A program made the translations under genes and the position numbers. The notes under the pieces were generated by a model. The model ran no database searches. It was not told the DNA's origin and was given only the letters and a program-made list of their open reading frames with translations. Below are positions 44,492 to 53,617 of a stretch of 57,321 nucleotides of DNA, piece after piece (position 1 is the stretch's first letter; the number at the start of each line of letters is the position of its first letter). This DNA is from a virus. The stretch spans positions 1 through 57,321 of IMG/VR virus record IMGVR_UViG_3300037502_001747; one strand, 5' to 3'.

Positions 44492-46213
44492 ATGGCACAA
44501 GTTTTCGGTAACCGCATTCTCGGTGGTGTCGGCGCTCCGGGCGGCGGCATGTCGCAGGCTTATGCAGAGGGTGTGGGGCTGCGGCTTGACCAGCGTCGGG
44601 CCCGGCAGGCCATGGATGAAACTGCGCAAGCCATGCGGATGCGCGACATCGAACTGCAGTGGGCGACTGAGGACCGCGAGGAGGCCAAGCGCCAGCGTGC
44701 TGCCGCCGCTGCGGCTGCCGCCGCTGCCAAGGCGCGTGAGGCAGCCTTGGCTAAAGAGTTGCTTGCCACCGTTAACACTTCCGCACCCGGACTGGCTGTG
44801 CCTCCGGGCCAGACCTTCGGCCCCCGTGTCTCTGTTGGTGGGGATACGCCCATGTTGCCGCCCTCGGCGAGGCCCGCTGCTCCCACTGTCGGCGTCCGCC
44901 CTAGCGCCCCCTTGTCGTTTGGCGTAAGCGGCGGTGGCGGTGCCGATGTCACTCGTGGTGGTCCGGGCGCGGACATCCTTGGTGCACCTGCGGGCGGTCC
45001 TTCGTTCGAGCGTGTTGGTCGTGAAGTTGGCGCAGCGTCTGCTTCGGATATGGCCGCAACGGCCGCTGCCCGCGCAGCGATGGTTACCCCCACTGCGCAA
45101 CCTGCTGCGGCGCCCCTGCGCCCGGGGTTTGGTCGCGCGGTCACTGGGCTCGAAGGCGGGACCAACGGTTTCCAGCAGCTTATGGATGTTCTGACTACTC
45201 GTACGGGGCGTACCGCGGAAGAGTCTGCCGCTGCTCCTATTGCTGGTCCGTCGTTTGAGGACGCCGGACGTGGGGTTGGTGTAACTTCGCCCGCTGCACC
45301 TGCTGCGCCTGTTGCGGCCACAACACCTGCTGCCGCTGTGGCGGCCGCGCAGTATCCGATCGGGCAGTACCCCACCGCGCCGACGGCGCAGCTGTCGTTT
45401 GGCCCCCAGTTGGGGGCGATCGAGGCAGACCCGAACGCATCCGTGGCAGCCAAGGTGGAGGCCAATCCTCCGGGGCAGGCGCAGCCCACGCCCAACGCCG
45501 AACTGTACATCATGGAGCCCGGACGTCCGGGCCGTGAGTTGCAGCAGGCCATGGACCTGCGCGCACAGTATGTTCAGGCTGCTCAAATCTACGAGAAGTA
45601 TGGGGACTACGCCGCTGTGCGCGACCTGTACAGCAAAATCCAAGAGTTGGACTCAACGCTCTACTACCTGCAGGGTATGCAGGGCCTGCAGGAACTGCAG
45701 TTCAACTCGCCGCAGCGCCTCACCATGGTTCTGAGCGAACAACTCGGTCGCAACATCGGCATCCAACCCAACGCGGAAGGTGGCTACGACATCTACGTCG
45801 ATGGCCAACTGGCCATGAAGAAGGACGCCGGTGGCGGGGAGAACAGTGTGGGCTACTGGGCCCGGTCGCTGCTTGACACCAACTTCGCACAGGCCGAGGC
45901 CGCACGGGCGGACGAGTACAACAAGCTGCGGTACGAGGCTGAGATCGACGTAGCCAAGCAGACTGCGATCGACGCGAACAAGGCGGCCAATGACGAGTGG
46001 CTCAAGCGCGTCGACGCCGACATCGCTGCGGAGAAAGCTCTCCTTGACGCCCGGTTGAACCCGAACGCCATCGAGCTTCAAGTTGACGAGAACACCTCGG
46101 AAGTGCTTGTCTATGACAAGGTCAACCGGCAGATGCTGGGGGTTATCACTAGAGCCGACCCGCTCAACCCGGAAGTACCTCTCAGCCAGCCGACATTCGT
46201 ACCGGCGCAGTAA
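44492..46213 (+). CDS. Internal virion protein, 573 aa
   Basis: N-terminal helical, alanine-rich segment; residues ~95-320 are Ala/Pro/Gly-rich and contain diverged repeats (GGPSFERVGREVGAAS and AGPSFEDAGRGVGVTS). The C-terminal ~250 residues are helical and charged (YVQAAQIYEKYGDYAAVRDL, EYNKLRYEAEIDVAKQTAID). This fits the second ejection protein of a podovirus set (7-20-16 or gp14-15-16 style). Function is inferred from order and composition. Confidence 0.68.
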   Translation: MAQVFGNRILGGVGAPGGGMSQAYAEGVGLRLDQRRARQAMDETAQAMRMRDIELQWATEDREEAKRQRAAAAAAAAAAKAREAALAKELLATVNTSAPGLAVPPGQTFGPRVSVGGDTPMLPPSARPAAPTVGVRPSAPLSFGVSGGGGADVTRGGPGADILGAPAGGPSFERVGREVGAASASDMAATAAARAAMVTPTAQPAAAPLRPGFGRAVTGLEGGTNGFQQLMDVLTTRTGRTAEESAAAPIAGPSFEDAGRGVGVTSPAAPAAPVAATTPAAAVAAAQYPIGQYPTAPTAQLSFGPQLGAIEADPNASVAAKVEANPPGQAQPTPNAELYIMEPGRPGRELQQAMDLRAQYVQAAQIYEKYGDYAAVRDLYSKIQELDSTLYYLQGMQGLQELQFNSPQRLTMVLSEQLGRNIGIQPNAEGGYDIYVDGQLAMKKDAGGGENSVGYWARSLLDTNFAQAEAARADEYNKLRYEAEIDVAKQTAIDANKAANDEWLKRVDADIAAEKALLDARLNPNAIELQVDENTSEVLVYDKVNRQMLGVITRADPLNPEVPLSQPTFVPAQ

Positions 46214-46225
46214 CAGGGCCCCACC

Positions 46226-49200
46226 ATGGCAGATCGCGGACTCTCCTTCACCAACCCGCTGTTCGACTCCATGAACGCCGGGTTGCGAACTCCTGTCGGC
46301 ATTGCCGCTGGCGCACCGTCCAACTCCATCGGGCTTGGCAACCTTGCCCCCAACCGCGCGGACACTGCGGTGCAAGGGGAGCGGGCGGTACCCGGTGGTA
46401 CTGCAAGGCGTGCACTCCAAGCCCTGTCGGCTCCGCCTGCGGCGACTGCGCAGCAGTTCTTCTACCCGGAGACCGGGCAGATTTACTCCGGCGGTCGGTT
46501 GTTCAATCGGGACGATGCGACGTCTGCGTTTGCAGCGCCTCTCGCAGAAGCACCGCCGCCCCCGCCGGGTGGCGTGCCGTTGTCGGCCGAGTCCTATGGG
46601 CGGTACCTGCAGTCGTTCGGTGAGCGCCGGACTACTGGTGAATTGTTAGGGCTGGGCGTTCGGCAGGCGGCCGAGGGGCTTATCGGTGGCGTGGGGGCTG
46701 GGCTTGAACTGGCTGGCGCAACTGAGGTTGGCCCCGCCATTCGTGGGTTCGCGCAGGAAGCCTTTGGTCAGACCGAGAACGAACAGTTGCGGTCGGCGCT
46801 GATCGCCGAGAACAGCACCATGTGGGAGCGCGTCGTCGACGCCTCCATCCAGAGTGGCCCCACTCTGGTGTCCATCATCGGGACCGGTGGTCTTGTCGGT
46901 GCGGGGCTTCGTGCTGTGGGTGCGGGTGCTGCCATGGCTACGGCCGGGGCTACTGCTGGTGCAACTGGTGCCAGCTTCCCCATGCACCTGTCCTCGTTCT
47001 ACGACGCGGCGGAGCGCAACGGCTTCGACCTGACCGATCCGAAGGTTAAGACCGAGATCGTCGGCGGCGCAGTGGCCAACACGCTTCTGGATACGTTCGG
47101 CCCGGGGATGATCTTCTCCACCGCCTTCCGCCGACTGGCAGGCGAGGTTGGTGGGCAGGTCGCTCGTGGTGCACTGAAGAACGCAGCCATTGGTGCTGGC
47201 CGCATCGGGTTCACTGAAGCCCTGACGGAAGGTACCCAGACGCTGCTTGAGTCCGTGGTCTTCGACCCGGAAGTGCGGAGCACGCTGGCGGTTAACGACC
47301 TCAAGCTACTCGCGCCGATGATCGCGGAGAAATACGGCGAGGACATCCTCGTCTCTATGGGTGCGGGTGCCATCCTTGGTGGTGGTGTCGGCGGTGTGGT
47401 TAGCGCACGCGCCACGCCCGGCCCGCAAGAACTCCCGGCTGACAAGCCGGTCGACCTGACCCAGCAAGGGGTTGAGCCTGAAGCCCCGGCCGCACAGCCT
47501 GAAGTCCCAGCCGCAACTGGGCCGCTTGCGCTGCCGTACATCCCGGGTGCCGAGACTATCGGTGCGCGGCCGCGCGATCTGCCGTATATCCCCGTCGCAC
47601 CGATGGGGCCGGAGCAGGTAATTGATCCCAACCGCCCGCTGACACTCCAGCAAGTTGGGCTTATGCGGGGTGCAACTCGGGGCCTGCGCCCCGAAGATCG
47701 TGCCGCTGGCAACATCACTGTGCCGAGCGGTGAGCGTGCGGTCACGCTTGAGGGTGAGGTCCTGCCCCCGGAGACCATGGCTGCTGCACCGCAGGCTGCC
47801 CGCCTGCGTACTCTTGGTGCCCCGGCTGCTGCACCGCAACTGACCCCGCCCGGGACTGGGGCGGCGGACTTCACTGCTGGTCCGGAAGGTGTCGCTCCCA
47901 CCGGCGCTGCTCCCGCTGCGGCTCCTGCCGCTGCTCCCGTTACTCCGGGTGCGCAGCTTCGTGTTGGTGCTGCGCCGCGTCCCGGCATCCTGCCCGCTCC
48001 CCCGCAGGGGGCTATGGCCGACCGGTTGCGCGCGGCTATGGCTGCACGGCAAGAAGCCGAAGCACGGCGTCAGGCGGAAACCACTGCGCAGGAAGCTGCG
48101 ACCCGGGCCGCACAAGAGGTGGCACGGCAACGCGCCACACAGGTCGAAGAAGCCTATGCACAGCGGGAAGCCCAGCGCGCCACGATGTACAGCGCGGAGC
48201 AACAGGCAGCTTATGACCAGCTGACGGCTGAACAGAAAGCCTACGTCGACGCCGACACGGTGTGGGAACAGTTCCGTCCCGAGCAGAGTGGTGTCACTCT
48301 CCGTGACCTTGCGCCCAAGGCGCAGCGCGAGTGGGTCGCTGCCGTCCAGCGGGGCACCGCTGATCAGGCGTTGTACCAGAAGCTGCGCAACCGCCGCCCG
48401 GTGGGCAAGGCAGCCCCTCTCGTGGATGTACCCACGATCCTGCAGGCTGCGCCTGAACCTGAGATGACACCGCCGGAGCCGACGCCGCCCAAGCCCACTG
48501 GTAAGGCCAAGGTCCAGCGCAAAGCCGCTGAGCCCAAGGCGCCCAAGCCGCTCAAGGTGCCCAAAGAAACCCAGCCCTCGGCGGGTAAGCCCCGGGCGGA
48601 GGCAGTCACTGTCGAGTCGACCAAGCGGTCGCCTCGTGGTGCAGAGCCGCACAGGATAGTCACGCTGTCAGATGGGCGCGTCATTCGCATCAAGCACACC
48701 GGCGACAAGTTCGCCGGCTCGTGGACTTTCCTCAAGACTGGCGACGTTATCGGAGAAGGGATCAAGGCCGACGATGCGGCCGCGCGCGTGGCGGAACTCG
48801 CCTCGCAGGGTCAACTCTCCGATGCCGTCGTAGACACTGAGCAGGAGGTGGCGGCTGAGCCGACCAAGCTGAGCGTGGTCGAGGAACTTGAGGCCGACAT
48901 CAACGACTTCATCACGGTGCTTGAGTCTTCCACGGATAAGTTCGACCGCCACGCTGCGATCAGTGGGTTGCAGGATGCTCTAATCGACCCGTCCATCACG
49001 CCTAAACTGCGGACGCGGGTGAAGGACTACCTTGCTGAACTGGGCCCCGAAGTTGCGGCCGGTGATCTGAACGCCAAGACTGACGTCAACACTGCCACTG
49101 CGCAGCTGACGCTTATGATCGAAGACTTCAACGCTGCCCCCGGCGATGTCACCCGCACGTGGCAAGATCAGTTCCGTCGTCTGGTTGCCGCAGTGCGCAA

Positions 49201-52200
49201 GGAAGACCCGGGGGCTCGCTTCGGCGATCGTGGCCTGCTGACCTTCGCCAAGGCCAATGGTGACCCCAACTTCGCGCGAGTGGATGGGGTGCGGCAGATC
49301 GTCGGTGCCCCCGGCGGCTTCTCACTCGCCGACTGGAACACCATCGACGGGGTCGTGGACCTCGACGGTAGGCCGGTCACCCCGGTTGCACCCGGTCGCG
49401 TGCAGCTTCTGGCGCGCAACTTCGCAGCAAAGCTGGCGCGGGCACCCAAGATCACCGTCGTTCGCAACCAAGCTGACCTCAAGGCCAAGAACCCGCAGCT
49501 TTACGCCCGGGCAGTGGCAGCCCGCCCGCAGGGTGACTTCGATACTGCAGCCGCCATGGGGTACTCCTTTGGTGATGGGCAAGTCATCATCTTCTCTGAC
49601 CGGATCGGCACGGAACAACAGCTTCGCTTCGTCCTCGCCCACGAGACGATGGGCCACTACGGCCTGCGTGGCATCATGCCGGGTCCGAAGTTCGACGCTC
49701 TGATGGAGACGTTGTACACAGGCGACAGCCGCATTCAGCGCGCAGTCGACGCCGCGATGGCGGTCCGGCCGGGCATGTCCCGGGCCGAAGCCGTGGAAGA
49801 ATACTTGTCAGACTATGCCGCTGTGCTGGAGACGAGCATCGTCGCCCGCATCTGGAATGCCATCAAGGGTGCACTCAACAAGCTGGGCATCACCACTGGC
49901 GACGAGATGGTGCGCTACCTCCTAGACCAAGCCCGTCGGTACGCGCGTGATGGTAAGGGTGTGACCTTCGACGCCGGGGCAGTTGCTGCCCGTCTGCACA
50001 GTGTCGAGACCTCTGGTGACACAGGGCGCTTTGCTATCGGTGGGTCGCTGCGCGACGTCAACACTGTGGCCGGAACGATGCGGGACACCGTCGGTGGTAT
50101 GCCGATGAGCATCGAGGAAGGCTGGCGATTTCTACAAGGTCAGGGCGTTAATTCTGTCGATACTTGGGACCGGTTCAAGGCCAAGTTCTTGAGCCTTGCG
50201 AACTTCCGGGCGCGGCAGAACCCCGGGCTGGCAGCCCTCGAAGAACTGATGGACGAAGCCCGCAACATCTCCATGTCGCTCAAGGTTGGGTTCAACGAAG
50301 AACTCCAGCTGGTGCTTAACCGCGCCATTGCGGGCGAGGTCGGTGGTATCTCGGATGCCCAGACTGACCGGATCAACAAGATGCTCTACGCAGCGCAGCG
50401 GTTCAACGTGGCGGCGCTTCGCAACCAGCCTGACCTTGGCAACGTGCCGCTGTTCCGCTCCGAGGGTGGACGGCTGGTCCCCAACCAGCCCGAGGTTGAC
50501 CGCCTGCGCCGCATGGGTCGCCGGACCTTCGCGCAGATGCGTGATGGCTTCGAGTACCAAGTCTCCTATGAGGAGGCGGGCAAGACTGTCACCAAGACGG
50601 AACGCTTCGCCGGGTTCCCTGACCTCAAGGAGACCAGCAACGAGTGGCGTGGGTACCTCAAGGTACGTGACGCCATGGATAAGATCGAACTGGAGTTGCT
50701 GCGTGCGCGCTATGAGGGCGCGCTCCAAGAGCGTGATCTGGCATTCCGCCAGATTGCTGCCACTGTCCCCGAGGGGGAACTCAGCACGGCAGAACGCGCA
50801 GCACTGACCCAGCTGGCCGAGACCTACGGTCGGCTCTACACCAGCGACGTCACGCAGGACGAGACCGGCCGCGCAGTGCTTAACCCGAGATACCAGACCT
50901 ACGCCAACGATGTCCTGCGCACCACCAATGCCGCTCTCCTTGGCAAGGGGGACGACCGCTTCGATGCGCTGCGCACACTGCTGACCAGCCCGCGGGGGTT
51001 CACCACTGGTGAGGGGGATGCTACTAAGGTCGTAGATTCCCTGCCTGCAGCCATGGACGCACAGGCGGCTGACGATCTGATCGCGCAACTCAAGCAGTTC
51101 AAGACCCGGATGCGCATCGGCGAAGATCGCTTCGTGGTGCAGAACAAGATCAAGCAGATCATCCTGTCCGAGTTGGCAAGTAAGGACGCTGACAAGTACA
51201 CCAAGCGGACGATCGCCACGGGCTACACCCCGGTGCTGCGTGAGGGCAAGTTCCAAGTCCGGGTTGAGGCCACGGTGGGTGACCGCCCGGTGCGTCTGCA
51301 GGACAACTATCGGGAGCAACTGGTCTACTCGCAGGTGGATACTCCGGCCGAGGCGCTTGAATTGGCCAACAAGATCAATGGCACCTTCGGCGACACCGAG
51401 TTCGAGGTCATGGCCTACGACCAAGAGGCTGGTGAGTACCGGCTCCGCAAGGTTAAACTCAAGGCTGTGTCCGAGAGCGCACTCGACGCTGTGGCTGCGC
51501 CGCCTGAACTGAACCTCAACGAGTTCATCCGTGGCCTGCGGCAGTTCGATATCGCCCTCACGCCCGACAAGATGGAAGACATCGTCGTCGCCCTGACCAA
51601 GCAGAACAGCGCAGCACGTAACAGGCTGGAGCGTGCCTTCGTTCCCGGGGCTGACCTTGACGGCGTCATGGCCACCATGCGCCACATCGAGAGCCGTGCC
51701 TCTACCATCGCCAAGGTCATCATGCGGCCGCGTCTGGCCGAACTGATGGACCGCAGCATGGAGTCCACGCAGCGGCTGTGGAACGGGGATGCGGACACTC
51801 TGGCCAAACTCAAAGCCCGGGCCGAGTCGCTTGCTGCCAATCAGACAGCGACCAAGGAGGAGATCGCCGACGCGCAGCGGAAGTACGAGCAGTACGCCTA
51901 CATGTACGAGCAGACTAACCCGCAGGGCAAACCGCGCCGCGCGAACCAGTTCTACAACGAGGCAGCCAGCACCGTCGCTTTCCTTGACGGCAACAAGAAC
52001 GTGGACGAGTCGGACTTCGGCTCTGGCCCGGTCGTCTCGGCGGTGCGCGCCGCCACTTCCATGATGCAACTCGGCGGCTCCGTGGCCACGGGTGCGCTCA
52101 ACGTGCTCAGCGTCTACACCAACGGCATCCCGTACCTGTCCAGCTATAACCCGAAGACCGCCTTCGGCGGTGGGTTCGCTGTGGGTAAGGTGGTGACGGA

Positions 52201-53617
52201 ACTGCACCGCGCAGCCGCGCAGGTAGGCGGGCCGGGGATCACCAGTGGTGCGATGAACACCGCTGAGTTCTACGACAAGATTGCCACCGACCGGGCACTG
52301 CAGGACCGGTACGGCCTGAAGCCGCACGAGGCGCGGTTCATCGCACAGGAAATCCGGGACGGGGCCATGATCCCGGCCCAGTCCAACGCACTGGTGGGTA
52401 CCGCCCGTGGCCGCACGACCAAGGGATGGCAACAGAAGTTCCTCGACGGGTGGATGTGGACGTTCAACGTCACGGAGCAGGCATCGCGCCGCTCTCTGGG
52501 TCTGACTGCTTACCGGTTGGAGTACGCCCGCAGGCTGGAGGCTGGGGCCAGTGAGAAGGATGCGGCCGCTGCTGCGCGCAAGTTCGCTGTTCAGGCGCTG
52601 CAGTACACCATGGGTGAGTACTCCGTCCTCAACCGTCCGCCAGCGTGGCGCTCGGGCATTCAGTCGTTCATCTACATGTACAAGGTGTTCCCCACCACGT
52701 CTGTCCAGATGTTCATGAACATGTCCCGTGGCGGCAAGGTCGGTATGCTGACCGCACTCTGGCTGCTCAGCGGTCTGGCTGGTCTGCCCTTCGCCGAAGA
52801 CATCGAAGACCTCGTGGATACACTGGCACAGAAGCTGAAGGTGCCCGGCTGGCAGGGTGCACGGTACGAGACCGCGCAGTTCATCGACAGCATCTTCCCC
52901 GGCATGTCTCCGATCTTCCTCAAGGGGATCGTCAACCAAGCTGTCCCGGCCGACGTAGCTGGCCGCACCTCTCTTGGCGACTTGCTGCCCGGAACCGATA
53001 TCTTGTTGGCCGGAAGCGACGTGGCTCGTAGCATCTCGGAGATCGCCGGTCCTGCACCATCCATGCTGCTGGGCACCGCCCAGTTCGCCACCGACATCAT
53101 CGCCGCTCCGTTCTCCAAGGCTGTCACTGCGGAGGATGTTCTGCGCGAGGCGCCGGTCACGATGCTGCGCGCGACGGCGGATGCCTACGCCTACATCCAG
53201 AGCGGGGCAGTGGTGGATCGCCGTGGCTACATCGTGACCGACGACATGTCGGCATCGACCGTCATTGCGCGGGCACTTGGGTTCTACCCGTCCGCAGCAG
53301 CGGCGCAGTACGACACGATCCGGGCTGCCAAGCGCATGACCGACTACCAGCGTGAGGTCGTCACGGCGTACCGTACTGCATGGGTCAAGGCCATGATGCG
53401 CAACGACCGTGAAGGGGCGCGGGAGATCGAGGCTGCCGTCGAAGAGTGGAACAAGTCCGCCGCTGGCACGGCACTGGAGATCAACAACTTCGTGAAGAAC
53501 TCGCGCCGTACCCTCGGGGAAGCGCGACGCCCAGCGATGGAGCGGACCTTGCGGGCCGCACCTGATGCCGCTGAGCGTGATCTTCAGAACATGGTCGATC
53601 TGCTGACGGCGAACTAG
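46226..53617 (+). CDS. Giant ejection-type internal virion protein with metallopeptidase-like motif, 2463 aa
   Basis: The largest gene. Residues ~130-400 contain hydrophobic Gly/Ala segments (GTGGLVGAGLRAVGAGAAMA); ~410-870 are Ala/Pro/Gln-rich and disordered; ~1130-1155 hold LAHETMGHYGLRG, the HExxGHxGLR motif of large phage polyvalent proteins annotated as zincin-like. The rest is long and helical, with a hydrophobic hairpin near 2170 (GMLTALWLLSGLAGLPF) and a C-terminus like that of PLxRFG-type proteins. It probably travels in the capsid and enters the cell envelope with the DNA. No RNA polymerase or transglycosylase motif was seen. Confidence 0.8.
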   Translation: MADRGLSFTNPLFDSMNAGLRTPVGIAAGAPSNSIGLGNLAPNRADTAVQGERAVPGGTARRALQALSAPPAATAQQFFYPETGQIYSGGRLFNRDDATSAFAAPLAEAPPPPPGGVPLSAESYGRYLQSFGERRTTGELLGLGVRQAAEGLIGGVGAGLELAGATEVGPAIRGFAQEAFGQTENEQLRSALIAENSTMWERVVDASIQSGPTLVSIIGTGGLVGAGLRAVGAGAAMATAGATAGATGASFPMHLSSFYDAAERNGFDLTDPKVKTEIVGGAVANTLLDTFGPGMIFSTAFRRLAGEVGGQVARGALKNAAIGAGRIGFTEALTEGTQTLLESVVFDPEVRSTLAVNDLKLLAPMIAEKYGEDILVSMGAGAILGGGVGGVVSARATPGPQELPADKPVDLTQQGVEPEAPAAQPEVPAATGPLALPYIPGAETIGARPRDLPYIPVAPMGPEQVIDPNRPLTLQQVGLMRGATRGLRPEDRAAGNITVPSGERAVTLEGEVLPPETMAAAPQAARLRTLGAPAAAPQLTPPGTGAADFTAGPEGVAPTGAAPAAAPAAAPVTPGAQLRVGAAPRPGILPAPPQGAMADRLRAAMAARQEAEARRQAETTAQEAATRAAQEVARQRATQVEEAYAQREAQRATMYSAEQQAAYDQLTAEQKAYVDADTVWEQFRPEQSGVTLRDLAPKAQREWVAAVQRGTADQALYQKLRNRRPVGKAAPLVDVPTILQAAPEPEMTPPEPTPPKPTGKAKVQRKAAEPKAPKPLKVPKETQPSAGKPRAEAVTVESTKRSPRGAEPHRIVTLSDGRVIRIKHTGDKFAGSWTFLKTGDVIGEGIKADDAAARVAELASQGQLSDAVVDTEQEVAAEPTKLSVVEELEADINDFITVLESSTDKFDRHAAISGLQDALIDPSITPKLRTRVKDYLAELGPEVAAGDLNAKTDVNTATAQLTLMIEDFNAAPGDVTRTWQDQFRRLVAAVRKEDPGARFGDRGLLTFAKANGDPNFARVDGVRQIVGAPGGFSLADWNTIDGVVDLDGRPVTPVAPGRVQLLARNFAAKLARAPKITVVRNQADLKAKNPQLYARAVAARPQGDFDTAAAMGYSFGDGQVIIFSDRIGTEQQLRFVLAHETMGHYGLRGIMPGPKFDALMETLYTGDSRIQRAVDAAMAVRPGMSRAEAVEEYLSDYAAVLETSIVARIWNAIKGALNKLGITTGDEMVRYLLDQARRYARDGKGVTFDAGAVAARLHSVETSGDTGRFAIGGSLRDVNTVAGTMRDTVGGMPMSIEEGWRFLQGQGVNSVDTWDRFKAKFLSLANFRARQNPGLAALEELMDEARNISMSLKVGFNEELQLVLNRAIAGEVGGISDAQTDRINKMLYAAQRFNVAALRNQPDLGNVPLFRSEGGRLVPNQPEVDRLRRMGRRTFAQMRDGFEYQVSYEEAGKTVTKTERFAGFPDLKETSNEWRGYLKVRDAMDKIELELLRARYEGALQERDLAFRQIAATVPEGELSTAERAALTQLAETYGRLYTSDVTQDETGRAVLNPRYQTYANDVLRTTNAALLGKGDDRFDALRTLLTSPRGFTTGEGDATKVVDSLPAAMDAQAADDLIAQLKQFKTRMRIGEDRFVVQNKIKQIILSELASKDADKYTKRTIATGYTPVLREGKFQVRVEATVGDRPVRLQDNYREQLVYSQVDTPAEALELANKINGTFGDTEFEVMAYDQEAGEYRLRKVKLKAVSESALDAVAAPPELNLNEFIRGLRQFDIALTPDKMEDIVVALTKQNSAARNRLERAFVPGADLDGVMATMRHIESRASTIAKVIMRPRLAELMDRSMESTQRLWNGDADTLAKLKARAESLAANQTATKEEIADAQRKYEQYAYMYEQTNPQGKPRRANQFYNEAASTVAFLDGNKNVDESDFGSGPVVSAVRAATSMMQLGGSVATGALNVLSVYTNGIPYLSSYNPKTAFGGGFAVGKVVTELHRAAAQVGGPGITSGAMNTAEFYDKIATDRALQDRYGLKPHEARFIAQEIRDGAMIPAQSNALVGTARGRTTKGWQQKFLDGWMWTFNVTEQASRRSLGLTAYRLEYARRLEAGASEKDAAAAARKFAVQALQYTMGEYSVLNRPPAWRSGIQSFIYMYKVFPTTSVQMFMNMSRGGKVGMLTALWLLSGLAGLPFAEDIEDLVDTLAQKLKVPGWQGARYETAQFIDSIFPGMSPIFLKGIVNQAVPADVAGRTSLGDLLPGTDILLAGSDVARSISEIAGPAPSMLLGTAQFATDIIAAPFSKAVTAEDVLREAPVTMLRATADAYAYIQSGAVVDRRGYIVTDDMSASTVIARALGFYPSAAAAQYDTIRAAKRMTDYQREVVTAYRTAWVKAMMRNDREGAREIEAAVEEWNKSAAGTALEINNFVKNSRRTLGEARRPAMERTLRAAPDAAERDLQNMVDLLTAN

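Noticed and set aside
50132-52939. A 935-codon open frame on the minus strand opposite the giant gene
   Set aside because: It lies codon-aligned opposite a strongly biased GC-rich gene, has no ribosome site or recognisable domain, and its composition is that of an antisense shadow.
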